A DNA stretch of 64,000 nt, taken from contig MEZX01000002.1 of the NCBI GenBank assembly GCA_001774395.1, positions 565,281-629,280 of the forward strand. Direction: 5' to 3'. Made by a program: the position numbers and the translations under genes. Shown in pieces: positions 28,152 to 35,929 of this stretch. Position 1 is the stretch's first letter. Every line of letters begins with the position of its first letter. Under the pieces are notes generated by a model. It did not search any database and had not been told where the DNA came from. It worked only from the letters and a program-made list of their open reading frames with translations. The DNA is from Candidatus Berkelbacteria bacterium RIFCSPLOWO2_01_FULL_50_28 (GTDB lineage: Bacteria > Patescibacteria > UBA1384 > 2-12-FULL-50-11).

Positions 28152-31024
28152 CCGATCAAGACAGAATATTCGTCAAGGGAGCTCGAGAGCATAATTTAAA
28201 AAATATTGACTTAGAGATTCCGCGCAACAAGCTCGTTGTCTTTACCGGACTCTCTGGGTCCGGCAAGTCGTCGTTAGCATTCGACACGATTTATGCCGAA
28301 GGACAACGCCGCTACATGGAATCGCTCTCAAGTTACGCTCGACAATTTTTGGGTCAGATGGAAAAACCCGATGTTGATTACATTGAAGGACTCTCTCCCG
28401 CCATCTCTATCGACCAAAAAACTGTTTCCCACAACCCGCGCTCAACAGTTGGCACTGTGACCGAAATTCACGACTACCTGCGCTTGCTTTTCGCCCGCAT
28501 CGGCGTCCCGTACTGCCCCGCTTGTGGCCGAGTAATCTCCCGCCAAACAGTCGATCAGATGGTTGACTTAATAGGTACGCTACCAGAAGGCACCCGAATT
28601 ACTGTGATGGCGCCGGTGGTGCGCGGTCGCAAGGGCGAGTACAACCAGCTTTTGGCCGATCTGCACCGCGGTGGTTTTGGGTCAGTGCGCGTGAACGGCG
28701 AGATCTACTCACTCTCCGACTCGATCAAAATGGATCGTTACAAAGCCCATAACATCGAGGTAATAATTGACCGCCTGACGGCCGGCATATCTTCACGCCA
28801 ACGCCTTACTGACGCTCTAGAAACTGGCCTCAAACTTAGCAAGGGGTTGGTAATAATTTCCCAAGAGCATAAGAACGATGAGCTGCTGCTTAGTGAAGAT
28901 CTATCGTGCCCGTACGACGGCTTTTCCCTCGGCGAAATTAGCCCGCGTTCATTTTCTTTCAACTCGCCGTACGGTGCCTGCGCCGATTGCCACGGCCTGG
29001 GCTACAAAAAAGAAATTTCAGAGGAGCTGATTATTCCCGATAAAACGAAAACCATTGTCGAAGGCGGCATTATGCCTTGGACGTTTTCAGCCGTAAACTA
29101 CTACGGAATACTATTAAAAAATGCCGCCGAGCATTTTAATCTTTCGATTGACACGCCGATTAAAGACTTGGATGAAGATCAACTGAAGAAAGTGCTTTAC
29201 GGTACCGGCACACCGTTCCAAATGCGCTTGCGTTACTATTCGGCCGGCGTTGCCCACCACTTCCATGTTGGTTTTAAGGGGCTCATTGCTCATCTTGAAT
29301 CGCGCTATCGCGAGACGGACTCGGAAATGGTACGAGAACAAATAGAAAGATATATGCTAACCTCACCGTGCAACTCCTGCCAGGGCGCTCGTTTGAACAA
29401 GGAGGCGTTACTGGTACGGCTGGGCCACCCTTCGACTCCCGATGGTCGCTCAGGGTCTACGAAAAATATCGCCGAAGTTTCTGCCCTAACAATAGACCGA
29501 GCAAGAAAGTATTTTGATGAACTAAAACTAAACAAGCGCGAATCTGCAATTGCCGGCAAAGTCATTGATGAAATTCGAAGCCGACTGGAGTTTTTAGGTA
29601 AAGTTGGCTTGGATTATCTAACGCTTGATCGCTCTGCCACAACGCTGGCCGGTGGCGAGAGTCAACGAATTCGCTTGGCCTCACAGATCGGTTCGGCGTT
29701 AGTCGGGATACTTTATGTGCTGGACGAGCCAACTATCGGCTTGCATCCCACCGACAACGCCCGCCTCATCGAAACCCTGGTACGGCTGCGCGATTTGGGC
29801 AACTCGGTAATTGTCGTCGAACACGACGAAGAAACAATTCGACACGCTGATTTTGTAGTAGACATCGGGCCCGGCGCCGGAGAGCACGGCGGTGAGATTG
29901 TGGCCAGCGGTACATTAGCCGAAGTATTGACTAACAAAAATTCCATAACCGCCCCGTATCTAACTGGTGAAAAAACATTAGTCGTGCCCTCCCGTCGTGA
30001 AATTGCCAAAGGCCATCAGTATCTAACCGTTCACAAAGCCAGCGAGAACAACTTAAAAAATATTTCCGTCAACTTCCCCCTTGGCCGCTTCATCGCGGTC
30101 ACGGGCGTGTCTGGATCTGGCAAGTCCACACTTATCACTGAAGTACTATGCAAAGCGGTCAGCCAGAAACTGGGGTATCAAACAGATAAACCGGGCCGCC
30201 ATCAAGACGTCACTGGCACACAATTTTTAGACAAGATAATTGAAATTGATCAGTCCCCCATCGGCCGAACACCGCGTTCAAATCCTGCCACCTACACCAA
30301 AACTTTTGATCCGATTCGCCAGCTCTTTGCCGCCACTCCCGCCGCTCGCAGTCGCGGTTATAAGCCTGGTCGATTTTCTTTTAATGTCATTGGGGGCCGT
30401 TGCGAGAACTGCCAAGGCGACGGTCAGATCAAAATTGAGATGAATTTCTTGCCTGACGTTTACGTTACCTGCGACGTTTGCAAAGGCAGCCGCTATAATC
30501 GCGAAACTTTGGAGGTTTTGTGGAAGGGTAAAAATGTTTCGCAGGTGCTGAATATGACCGTCGAAGAGAGCTTGGAATTTTTCGCCAACATTCCCACGAT
30601 CGCGTCGAAATTGAAGACTATGATGGAAGTTGGCTTGGGCTACGTCCGTTTGGGCCAGCCAGCAACCACGCTATCTGGCGGTGAAGCTCAACGAATTAAA
30701 CTTGCAGCGGAGCTGGCCAAGCGCGACACTGGCCATACACTATATATATTGGACGAGCCAACCACTGGCTTGCACTTCGCCGATGTTGAGCGGTTGCTCA
30801 TTGTCTTGCAAAAACTAGTTGATCGCGGCAACACAATAATTGTCATCGAGCATAATATGGATGTCGTAAAATCGGCTGATTGGTTGATCGATCTTGGACC
30901 TGGCGGTGGCGAGAAAGGCGGCGAAGTTATCGCTAAAGGTACGCCAGAAGAAGTTAGTCAGAATAAAGATTCTCTGACCGGGCAGGTCTTAGAGCCGGTT
31001 CTGTTTGGAAAAACTAAAAAATAA
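28148..31024 (+). CDS. uvrA: Excinuclease ABC subunit A
   Basis: DNA-damage recognition ATPase, 958 residues. Two ABC modules: GLSGSGKSS (near residue 33) and GVSGSGKST (near 657), with signatures LAGGESQRIRLA and LSGGEAQRIKLA, and Walker B YVLDEPTIGLHP and YILDEPTTGLHF. Zinc sites CPAC and CADCHGLGY, and later CENCQGDG...CDVCKGSRYN, are intact. An in-frame insertion (GHPSTPDGRSGST near residue 427) is encoded by a dispersed palindromic repeat. There is no SD at the ATG, which overlaps the leader frame. Confidence 0.98.
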   Translation: MTDQDRIFVKGAREHNLKNIDLEIPRNKLVVFTGLSGSGKSSLAFDTIYAEGQRRYMESLSSYARQFLGQMEKPDVDYIEGLSPAISIDQKTVSHNPRSTVGTVTEIHDYLRLLFARIGVPYCPACGRVISRQTVDQMVDLIGTLPEGTRITVMAPVVRGRKGEYNQLLADLHRGGFGSVRVNGEIYSLSDSIKMDRYKAHNIEVIIDRLTAGISSRQRLTDALETGLKLSKGLVIISQEHKNDELLLSEDLSCPYDGFSLGEISPRSFSFNSPYGACADCHGLGYKKEISEELIIPDKTKTIVEGGIMPWTFSAVNYYGILLKNAAEHFNLSIDTPIKDLDEDQLKKVLYGTGTPFQMRLRYYSAGVAHHFHVGFKGLIAHLESRYRETDSEMVREQIERYMLTSPCNSCQGARLNKEALLVRLGHPSTPDGRSGSTKNIAEVSALTIDRARKYFDELKLNKRESAIAGKVIDEIRSRLEFLGKVGLDYLTLDRSATTLAGGESQRIRLASQIGSALVGILYVLDEPTIGLHPTDNARLIETLVRLRDLGNSVIVVEHDEETIRHADFVVDIGPGAGEHGGEIVASGTLAEVLTNKNSITAPYLTGEKTLVVPSRREIAKGHQYLTVHKASENNLKNISVNFPLGRFIAVTGVSGSGKSTLITEVLCKAVSQKLGYQTDKPGRHQDVTGTQFLDKIIEIDQSPIGRTPRSNPATYTKTFDPIRQLFAATPAARSRGYKPGRFSFNVIGGRCENCQGDGQIKIEMNFLPDVYVTCDVCKGSRYNRETLEVLWKGKNVSQVLNMTVEESLEFFANIPTIASKLKTMMEVGLGYVRLGQPATTLSGGEAQRIKLAAELAKRDTGHTLYILDEPTTGLHFADVERLLIVLQKLVDRGNTIIVIEHNMDVVKSADWLIDLGPGGGEKGGEVIAKGTPEEVSQNKDSLTGQVLEPVLFGKTKK
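29427..29456. repeat. Dispersed palindromic repeat inserted in frame in uvrA
   Basis: ACCCTTCGACT and CGCTCAGGGT halves separated by a short TCCCGATGGT-like centre. Related copies lie at 31675-31696, 50631-50664 and 51686-51729. Confidence 0.75.
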
Positions 31025-31030
31025 AGAAGC

Positions 31031-31057
31031 GCGGCCCGGGCTTTGCGCCCGAACCGC
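31031..31057 (-). terminator. Intrinsic terminator of the 38-residue gene
   Basis: On the minus strand GCGGTTCGGGC-5-GCCCGGGCCGC pairs with two G-U wobbles, then GCTTCTTTATTTTTT. The plus strand would have mismatches, which fixes the direction. Confidence 0.7.
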
Positions 31058-31071
31058 TGATGAAGGAATCG

Positions 31072-31188
31072 CTATTTGGCCGCGTTGCGGCGCCAGTGCC
31101 CGCGTGACAGGTACTGTTCGAGTACGTGCCAGAGACGGCGCTGCGCCTTATGCGATACATACGGTCGAAATGTCTTGAGTTTTTTCAT
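31072..31188 (-). CDS. Very small basic protein
   Basis: 38 residues (MKKLKTFRPYVSHKAQRRLW... ending in LSRGHWRRNAAK), about one third Lys, Arg or His. The ATG at 31188 is chosen over a longer frame because GAGGGAG lies 5 nt upstream. A minus-strand TAGAAT (31247-31252) could be its -10 box, and a terminator follows the stop. The size and charge suit an RNA- or DNA-binding peptide; no family recognised. Confidence 0.6.
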   Translation of the reverse strand: MKKLKTFRPYVSHKAQRRLWHVLEQYLSRGHWRRNAAK

Positions 31189-31541
31189 TCCACTCCCTCG
31201 ATGCTTGCCTTCCCGATCAATGATCTTTTCGAGATTGCACTCTAGTATTCTACACCTTTTGGGGTGCAGAGCGGCAAACACCCTCCATTTCGGGTGCGCC
31301 ACGTTTGACGAGAATATGTTCTCCCGCCTCCCGAGGGCTTCCAGCCCTCCTTTAAGTCCGCAAAAGTTAAATGTGCAAATTAATTTTTTTGCGGACTTGA
31401 AGGAGGGCTCCTCACTCACAAGTGTTGGCTGATGAGCAATATAGTAATTCTAATGTACGTGGGCGATTCTATCACACAACCCCTGTTGCGTCAAGGGAAT
31501 TGACCTAAATTTTTCGCTCGACTTCGGTTATACTAACCGCA
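31189..31541. other. Intergenic region with long inverted repeat before uvrC
   Basis: No further gene seen. It holds a 23-bp inverted repeat (arms 31343-31365 and 31387-31409, one G-U mismatch, 21-nt loop) and a competing shorter hairpin (GAGGGCT-TCC-AGCCCTC, 31334-31350), the probable promoter of the 38-residue gene, and the uvrC -10 box (TATACT, 31529-31534). Confidence 0.7.
31343..31409. repeat. Long inverted repeat with alternative pairing
   Basis: AGCCCTCCTTTAAGTCCGC... pairs over 23 bp with its partner; the left arm can instead pair with GAGGGCT just outside it, so two mutually exclusive hairpins are possible. Confidence 0.7.
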
Positions 31542-33182
31542 ATGGAAAAACCCAAGAATCTGCCGAGAGACCCTGGTGTTTACTTATTCAAAGACGAGCA
31601 CGAAAAAGTGCTTTACGTTGGCAAAGCCAAAAACCTGAAAAGTCGGGTTGGTAGTTACTTCAGTAAAGGTGACGACCCTTCGACTTCGCTCAGGGTAAAT
31701 CGACCATGGATAGCGGTGATGATGGGGGTGATACAGGAAGTTGAGACAATCGTCGTTAACAACGAGATCGAAGCGCTTATCTTGGAAGCAACTCTTATCA
31801 ACGAGCACCAGCCCAAATTCAATATAAAACTAATGGACGACAAAGCTTACCCGTTCATAAAGTTAACAACAAAAGAGCGGTTTCCAAGGCTACAGGTTGT
31901 CCGGCAACGAACGAAAGACGGCGCGCAGTACTTCGGCCCGTATCTTTCCTCTTGGTCGGCAAACTTAGCCTGCCAGTTCCTACGGCGAGTGTACGGGGTA
32001 CATTTGGCTAGTAAGCCACTGCCTACCGGCCAAGACCGGCCGTGTTTAAATTGCCAGCTCGAGGGTAATAGCTGTCCTATGGCTGATCAGATTTCACCAG
32101 AAGCATATGCTAAACAGGTTAATACTACCGTCGAATTTCTCGAGGGAAAACGGAAAAATATCATCCGAGATATCGAGCAGCGCATGCAGCAGGCTGCAGA
32201 AAATGAGAGCTTCGAACTTGCCGGTAAACTGCGCGATCAGCTAAAGGCTGTTTGGCACGTTACTTCGAGCCAAAAAGTTGTTGGTTCTACCCAAGAAAGT
32301 TTCGATGCGATCGGTACAGCCATTACCGGTAACAGATCCGTGGTAACTGTTGTACACGTGAGAAATGGCGAATTTATCGGTCAGAAGAATATTCCTTTTA
32401 GTTCGCTTCAACCAATTACGCAAGCTGAGCTAATTCGCCAGTGTTTAATCGAAATTTACAGATATCTCGTTGACATCCCCCCTTTAGTAGCGCTACCAGT
32501 AACCATTGAAGATCAAGGGTTAATTTCAACCTGGTTGAGCCAGCAGCAAGGATATCGAATTGAGCTGCGCGTTCCGGAGCGCGGAGAGAAAGTTGATTTT
32601 ATTGCCCTGGCCAACAAAAATGCTCAGTCAAAGCTGGAGTCGATGCTACTGAAGACTGAAGGTACCGACTTTTCTTCACTTATCGGGCTAAAAGAGCTGC
32701 TTTGCCTAGCTGAGCTGCCCGAACGCATTGAAGCGGTGGATATATCAAACCTCGGCACTAGCGAGCCGGTCGGCGCCACGGTTTGTTTTATTAACGGTCA
32801 GCCAGATAAAAACGAGTATCGTCGCTACAAGATCAAAACCGTTGAGGGTCAGAACGACTTTGCGATGATTCAAGAAGTTGTTACTCGCCGTTTCTCCGAC
32901 ACTTCTCGCCCGCTCCCAGATTTGTTTGTTGTAGATGGTGGGCCAGAGCAGCTACGTTATACCTTTGAAGGTATAAGACTAGCGGGCCGAAGTCCAAAAA
33001 TGGTAATTGCGCTAGCGAAGAAGCCCGACAGAATATACTTGCCCGGAAGAAAAAAACCAATCACCGCTCCACGTGGCAGCAAGGGACTGCTAATGCTCGG
33101 GCGAATCCGTGACGAAGTTCACCGCTACGTCATCGGTTTTCACAGGCAACGCCAGCGAAAAAAATCTCTCGGAAAGCCTTGA
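31542..33182 (+). CDS. uvrC: Excinuclease ABC subunit C
   Basis: Dual endonuclease of nucleotide excision repair, 546 residues. The GIY-YIG domain is at the N-terminus (GVYLFKDEHEKVLYVGKAKNL), the Cys-rich linker and UVR motif lie mid-protein (DIEQRMQQAAENESFELAGKLRDQLKAV), and the RNase H-like domain has EAVDISN and DLFVVDGGPEQL. The C-terminal HhH region is very short: the protein ends soon after EVHRYVIGFHRQRQRKKSL. A palindromic repeat adds about ten residues (DPSTSLRVNR near residue 46). TATACT ends 7 nt before the ATG, so the mRNA is probably leaderless. Confidence 0.97.
   Translation: MEKPKNLPRDPGVYLFKDEHEKVLYVGKAKNLKSRVGSYFSKGDDPSTSLRVNRPWIAVMMGVIQEVETIVVNNEIEALILEATLINEHQPKFNIKLMDDKAYPFIKLTTKERFPRLQVVRQRTKDGAQYFGPYLSSWSANLACQFLRRVYGVHLASKPLPTGQDRPCLNCQLEGNSCPMADQISPEAYAKQVNTTVEFLEGKRKNIIRDIEQRMQQAAENESFELAGKLRDQLKAVWHVTSSQKVVGSTQESFDAIGTAITGNRSVVTVVHVRNGEFIGQKNIPFSSLQPITQAELIRQCLIEIYRYLVDIPPLVALPVTIEDQGLISTWLSQQQGYRIELRVPERGEKVDFIALANKNAQSKLESMLLKTEGTDFSSLIGLKELLCLAELPERIEAVDISNLGTSEPVGATVCFINGQPDKNEYRRYKIKTVEGQNDFAMIQEVVTRRFSDTSRPLPDLFVVDGGPEQLRYTFEGIRLAGRSPKMVIALAKKPDRIYLPGRKKPITAPRGSKGLLMLGRIRDEVHRYVIGFHRQRQRKKSLGKP
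31675..31696. repeat. Dispersed palindromic repeat inserted in frame in uvrC
   Basis: Contains CCTTCGACTTCGCTCAGG with ACCCT/AGGGT ends; it encodes the extra residues DPSTSLRV in the loop after the GIY-YIG helix. Confidence 0.8.
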
Positions 33183-33207
33183 CTGGCCTTCGCAATAGTA
33201 GTAATAT
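33179..33207 (+). promoter_or_regulatory. Promoter of the 45-residue gene, overlapping the uvrC stop
   Basis: TTGACT, 17-nt spacer, TAATAT. Confidence 0.7.
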
Positions 33208-33260
33208 CTTCTCACTTGGCCCTCGAGCCAAGACCCCAATGATGGGGAGGTGAACAACAA

Positions 33261-33398
33261 ATGGAGATTCGGAATCGCGGCTCGACCACCGTCACTAACA
33301 TGGGTGGTAATTCCTTCAGCACGATCAACACGTTCCACGACGGCGCCATGATCCCGCTCGACGCGGGCAGCAGCGGGCACAACGTGCCCGACGGCTAG
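33261..33398 (+). CDS. Small orphan protein of 45 residues
   Basis: Reads MEIRNRGSTTVTNMGGNSFS... and ends in GSSGHNVPDG, rich in Gly, Ser, Thr and Asn. GGGGAGGTGA lies 7 nt before the ATG. The 5' UTR has two hairpins, CTTGGC-6-GCCAAG and CCCC-6-GGGG, the second of which takes in the first Gs of the SD. Own promoter and a terminator downstream. No family recognised; the strong SD argues that it is translated. Confidence 0.65.
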   Translation: MEIRNRGSTTVTNMGGNSFSTINTFHDGAMIPLDAGSSGHNVPDG

Positions 33399-33529
33399 GT
33401 CGCCGGCGCGAACAACTGGCTTTCGCAGCGACATCTAGCCGTGAGAATCGGCAGACGGCTGCGAAACCACTTCACGGAACAATTGACCCGGCGGCAACTA
33501 ACCTTGCACGCCGGCGCGACTCACTCGAA
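33399..33529 (+). other. 3' region of the 45-residue transcript
   Basis: No SD-supported frame seen; a GTG-initiated open frame runs through it but has no ribosome site. Confidence 0.5.
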
Positions 33530-33568
33530 GCCCCTCTTGGCGAACCTGCCGAGCGGGGCCCTTTTTTA
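33530..33568 (+). terminator. Intrinsic terminator
   Basis: GCCCC / GGGGC outer stem with TTGGC / GCCGA inside, followed by CCTTTTTTATTTCTT. Confidence 0.8.
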
Positions 33569-33575
33569 TTTCTTC

Positions 33576-33734
33576 CTATTTAACCCAACGGCCAAACCGG
33601 TTGCCGAAGGCCAGAATATTCAAACCAATTAGAATAAAGAAGATACCAACGAATATGCCAACCAAGTCGGGCTTGGCAATGACCAATACTCCAAAGGCAA
33701 CTGCGATGAGGCCAAACATTTGCATTGTGTTCAT
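33576..33734 (-). CDS. Small two-helix membrane protein (DUF3096-like)
   Basis: 52 residues with two hydrophobic stretches (MFGLIAVAFGVLVIA and VGIFVGIFFILIGLNILAFG) and a Trp-Val-Lys end. It resembles the small DUF3096 membrane proteins. On the minus strand TGC-TACAAT ends 6 nt before the ATG at 33734, which selects this start over the longer upstream frame and implies a leaderless mRNA. Function unknown. Confidence 0.72.
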   Translation of the reverse strand: MNTMQMFGLIAVAFGVLVIAKPDLVGIFVGIFFILIGLNILAFGNRFGRWVK

Positions 33735-33810
33735 AGCGATATTGTAGCAGAAAGCCCCTTCGTAAATATCATATGGGCTTTTAGAATGCTCTGGATTAGA
33801 GAACAACGAC

Positions 33811-33838
33811 TTGTCCGTGGGGGTTTCCGTGTTACAAT
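33811..33838 (+). promoter_or_regulatory. prs promoter
   Basis: TTGTCC, 16-nt spacer, TACAAT. Confidence 0.6.
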
Positions 33839-33891
33839 TGCCTCGGCTTTGTTCTTTTCAGTCTCGTCCTTGACACAGGAGGTGTAAAGGC

Positions 33892-34956
33892 ATGAATAAC
33901 GGTATCAGACCCGTCAAACTTTTCTCGACAACTGGCTCTTCGGAGTTCACCGACCGCGTGTTTATACAGCTGAAGAAGCGTTCCGCCAATGATGGAAAGG
34001 CGCTTTACGGCTGTAGCCGGGGTAGCTCGGCAGTCGACCGATTCTCGAACGACAACATGCAGATCACAGTTGACGACGTTCGCGGCTCGTTTGCAGTGAT
34101 CATCGCCACGCAAACGCTGCCCGTCAGCGACACGATCATGGAGCTCCTACTCCTACTGCATGCTCTGAAGAACTCTCGCACCGAGGATCTTCTGCTTGTT
34201 CTTCCCTACATGCCCTACTCCAGGTCGGACAAGAAGAATCAGCCGCGGATCTCGTCCGGCGGGGTACTAATACCGAGGATTTTAACCACGGTTCTGGGTG
34301 TGAAGAGAACCTTGTTGCTCGACCCCCACTCGCCGAACTCATTGCACTACTTCGAGCAAGGAGATTCGCCTTGCGCCGATGTGATCACGGCTGTGCCACT
34401 ACTTGTCGACCACTTATCTCGAGCCGTGTTGGAGTGGGGCTGGGATCCGTCACTACTGACGGTTGTTTTCGCCGACAACGGCGCGGCAACTCGTTTCGGC
34501 AACGTTCCCAGGTTATTGGGGGCCGATCGTGCCTACATCGACAAAAGTCGTCCTGACCACTCCGAGAACCCGCTCACCAAGGCGATCGTCGGTGATGTTG
34601 ATGGTCGCTACTGCATCATCTTCGACGACGAAGCTCTAACAGGTGGGACAGCGGCCAAGGACGCCGGGATCGTGGCTGCAAACGGTGCCAAGGCAATCGC
34701 GATGGCGGCGATCCACGCGCCGCTCGAACATAAGAATGGTCCAGAAGCGGCGGTTCAGCTACTTCTAGATTCCCCGATTGGGCAATTCGTCTTCACCGAT
34801 ACCGTGCCTTGCCAGCATAAGGTTGCCGGGCACAGTGACCGTTTCACCGTTCTTTCAGTAGCACCGCTGCTGGCGGAGGCGATCAGCCGGATCGTTACGG
34901 GCGAGTCACTCACTGCGCTCTACCAGATGGATATGGTAGACAAATACCGGAGTTGA
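33892..34956 (+). CDS. prs: Ribose-phosphate pyrophosphokinase
   Basis: Makes PRPP from ribose 5-phosphate and ATP, 354 residues. The flexible loop YMPYSRSDKKNQPR, the LLLDPHSPNSLHYF segment and the PRPP-binding loop IIFDDEALTGGT are all present, so it should be active. GGAGGTG lies 8 nt before the ATG. It is somewhat longer than the usual ~315 residues. It is a single-gene unit; its product would supply phosphoribosyltransferases such as those encoded elsewhere in the window, and rpiB in the carbon block could supply ribose 5-phosphate. Confidence 0.93.
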   Translation: MNNGIRPVKLFSTTGSSEFTDRVFIQLKKRSANDGKALYGCSRGSSAVDRFSNDNMQITVDDVRGSFAVIIATQTLPVSDTIMELLLLLHALKNSRTEDLLLVLPYMPYSRSDKKNQPRISSGGVLIPRILTTVLGVKRTLLLDPHSPNSLHYFEQGDSPCADVITAVPLLVDHLSRAVLEWGWDPSLLTVVFADNGAATRFGNVPRLLGADRAYIDKSRPDHSENPLTKAIVGDVDGRYCIIFDDEALTGGTAAKDAGIVAANGAKAIAMAAIHAPLEHKNGPEAAVQLLLDSPIGQFVFTDTVPCQHKVAGHSDRFTVLSVAPLLAEAISRIVTGESLTALYQMDMVDKYRS

Positions 34957-34974
34957 AAACTCCAATTCCTGCTC

Positions 34975-34996
34975 CTGCGGGCCGCAAGGCCCGCAG
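34975..34996 (+). terminator. Probable terminator after prs
   Basis: CTGCGGGCC-GCAA-GGCCCGCAG, with only a weak T tract (AACTATTTTC), and possibly shared with the convergent nfo gene. Confidence 0.55.
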
Positions 34997-34998
34997 AA

Positions 34999-35829
34999 CT
35001 ATTTTCGTAAGGACTTCAAAACCTCAATATTCTGCTTATCGGGTCCGGTGTTCTCAAACCCAGGGACTTCTAGATAGCCTGCAGTATCTCCCCAGCGTTC
35101 GTCGTTAAGGATATATCCAAATGACTCTTTACCCAAGAATCCTTCGCCGATGTTTTCGTGGCGGTCACGTTTAGCGCCAAGATCAAACTTTGAATCGTTG
35201 AAATGCCAGCAGAAAACTTTATCGAGTCCGATTAGGCGGTCAACATCTTTGACATATGCAACGTAGCCGTCCTTTGTTTTTATGTCGTAACCCGCTGCAA
35301 AGGCGTGACAAGTGTCTAGGCAAACTGCAACGCGGTTTTTGTCGCTTGATACGTCAATCAGCCATGCCAGATCTTCTAGCTTGCCGCCCATCGTTGAGCC
35401 GGCCGAGTTCTCGTAGACCAACATCGTATTTTCCGGCGTGCCGGCGAGAACTTCCGTAATTGTGTCCTGGATTTGTTTTTTGTGCAGGATTTCGCCGTTG
35501 TTGTAGTTCCCCGGATGGAAAATTGTCCCAACCACCCCGATCTTGGCTGCTAAAGTCAGGGTTTCAATTAGAGCCTGTTTTGTTTTGGCCAAGTTCTCTG
35601 GACTATCAGCTGCCAAGTTTGTTAGGTATATGCCATGAAAGATAACTTGCTTGAAGTTTTTCGGCCACTCATTTTTGAACCACGCGCAGTCATCATCGCT
35701 CCAGCCGCGGATTTTCCATTGCAGAGGTGCCGACGGAAAAATCTGCAACGCTTCCGCGTCGATCTCTAGCCCTTTGCTGATCGCGTTTTTCAATCCACCA
35801 GCGGTAGAAACATGAGCACCAATAAACAT
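34999..35829 (-). CDS. nfo: Endonuclease IV (AP endonuclease)
   Basis: Base-excision repair enzyme that cuts at abasic sites, 276 residues, normal length. Zinc-ligand segments of the family are visible: FIGAHVSTAGG at the start, TIFHPGNYN, LVYENSAGSTMGG, AVCLDTCHAFAAGYD, WHFNDSK and DRHENIGEG. On the minus strand TAAGAT lies 6 nt before the ATG, consistent with a leaderless mRNA; no SD. With uvrABC it makes this part of the window rich in DNA repair. Confidence 0.95.
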   Translation of the reverse strand: MFIGAHVSTAGGLKNAISKGLEIDAEALQIFPSAPLQWKIRGWSDDDCAWFKNEWPKNFKQVIFHGIYLTNLAADSPENLAKTKQALIETLTLAAKIGVVGTIFHPGNYNNGEILHKKQIQDTITEVLAGTPENTMLVYENSAGSTMGGKLEDLAWLIDVSSDKNRVAVCLDTCHAFAAGYDIKTKDGYVAYVKDVDRLIGLDKVFCWHFNDSKFDLGAKRDRHENIGEGFLGKESFGYILNDERWGDTAGYLEVPGFENTGPDKQNIEVLKSLRK

Positions 35830-35868
35830 AGATGAATCTTAACTGAAAGACCTTAAGGCTTCCAGCTC

Positions 35869-35897
35869 TTGATTGAAGATTGGATTATCCCTATAAT
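35869..35897 (+). promoter_or_regulatory. Promoter of the kinase-like orphan
   Basis: TTGATT, 17-nt spacer, TATAAT. Confidence 0.75.
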
Positions 35898-35929
35898 TGT
35901 CGGGTAATCCAGCACGAGGAGGCTTGGAA

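Noticed and set aside
31076..31432. 118-codon plus-strand frame between uvrA and uvrC
   Set aside because: It crosses the long inverted repeat, has no SD and resembles a shadow of the minus-strand frame.
33441..33632. GTG-led 63-codon frame after the 45-residue gene
   Set aside because: No SD, and it runs through the terminator of the preceding unit.
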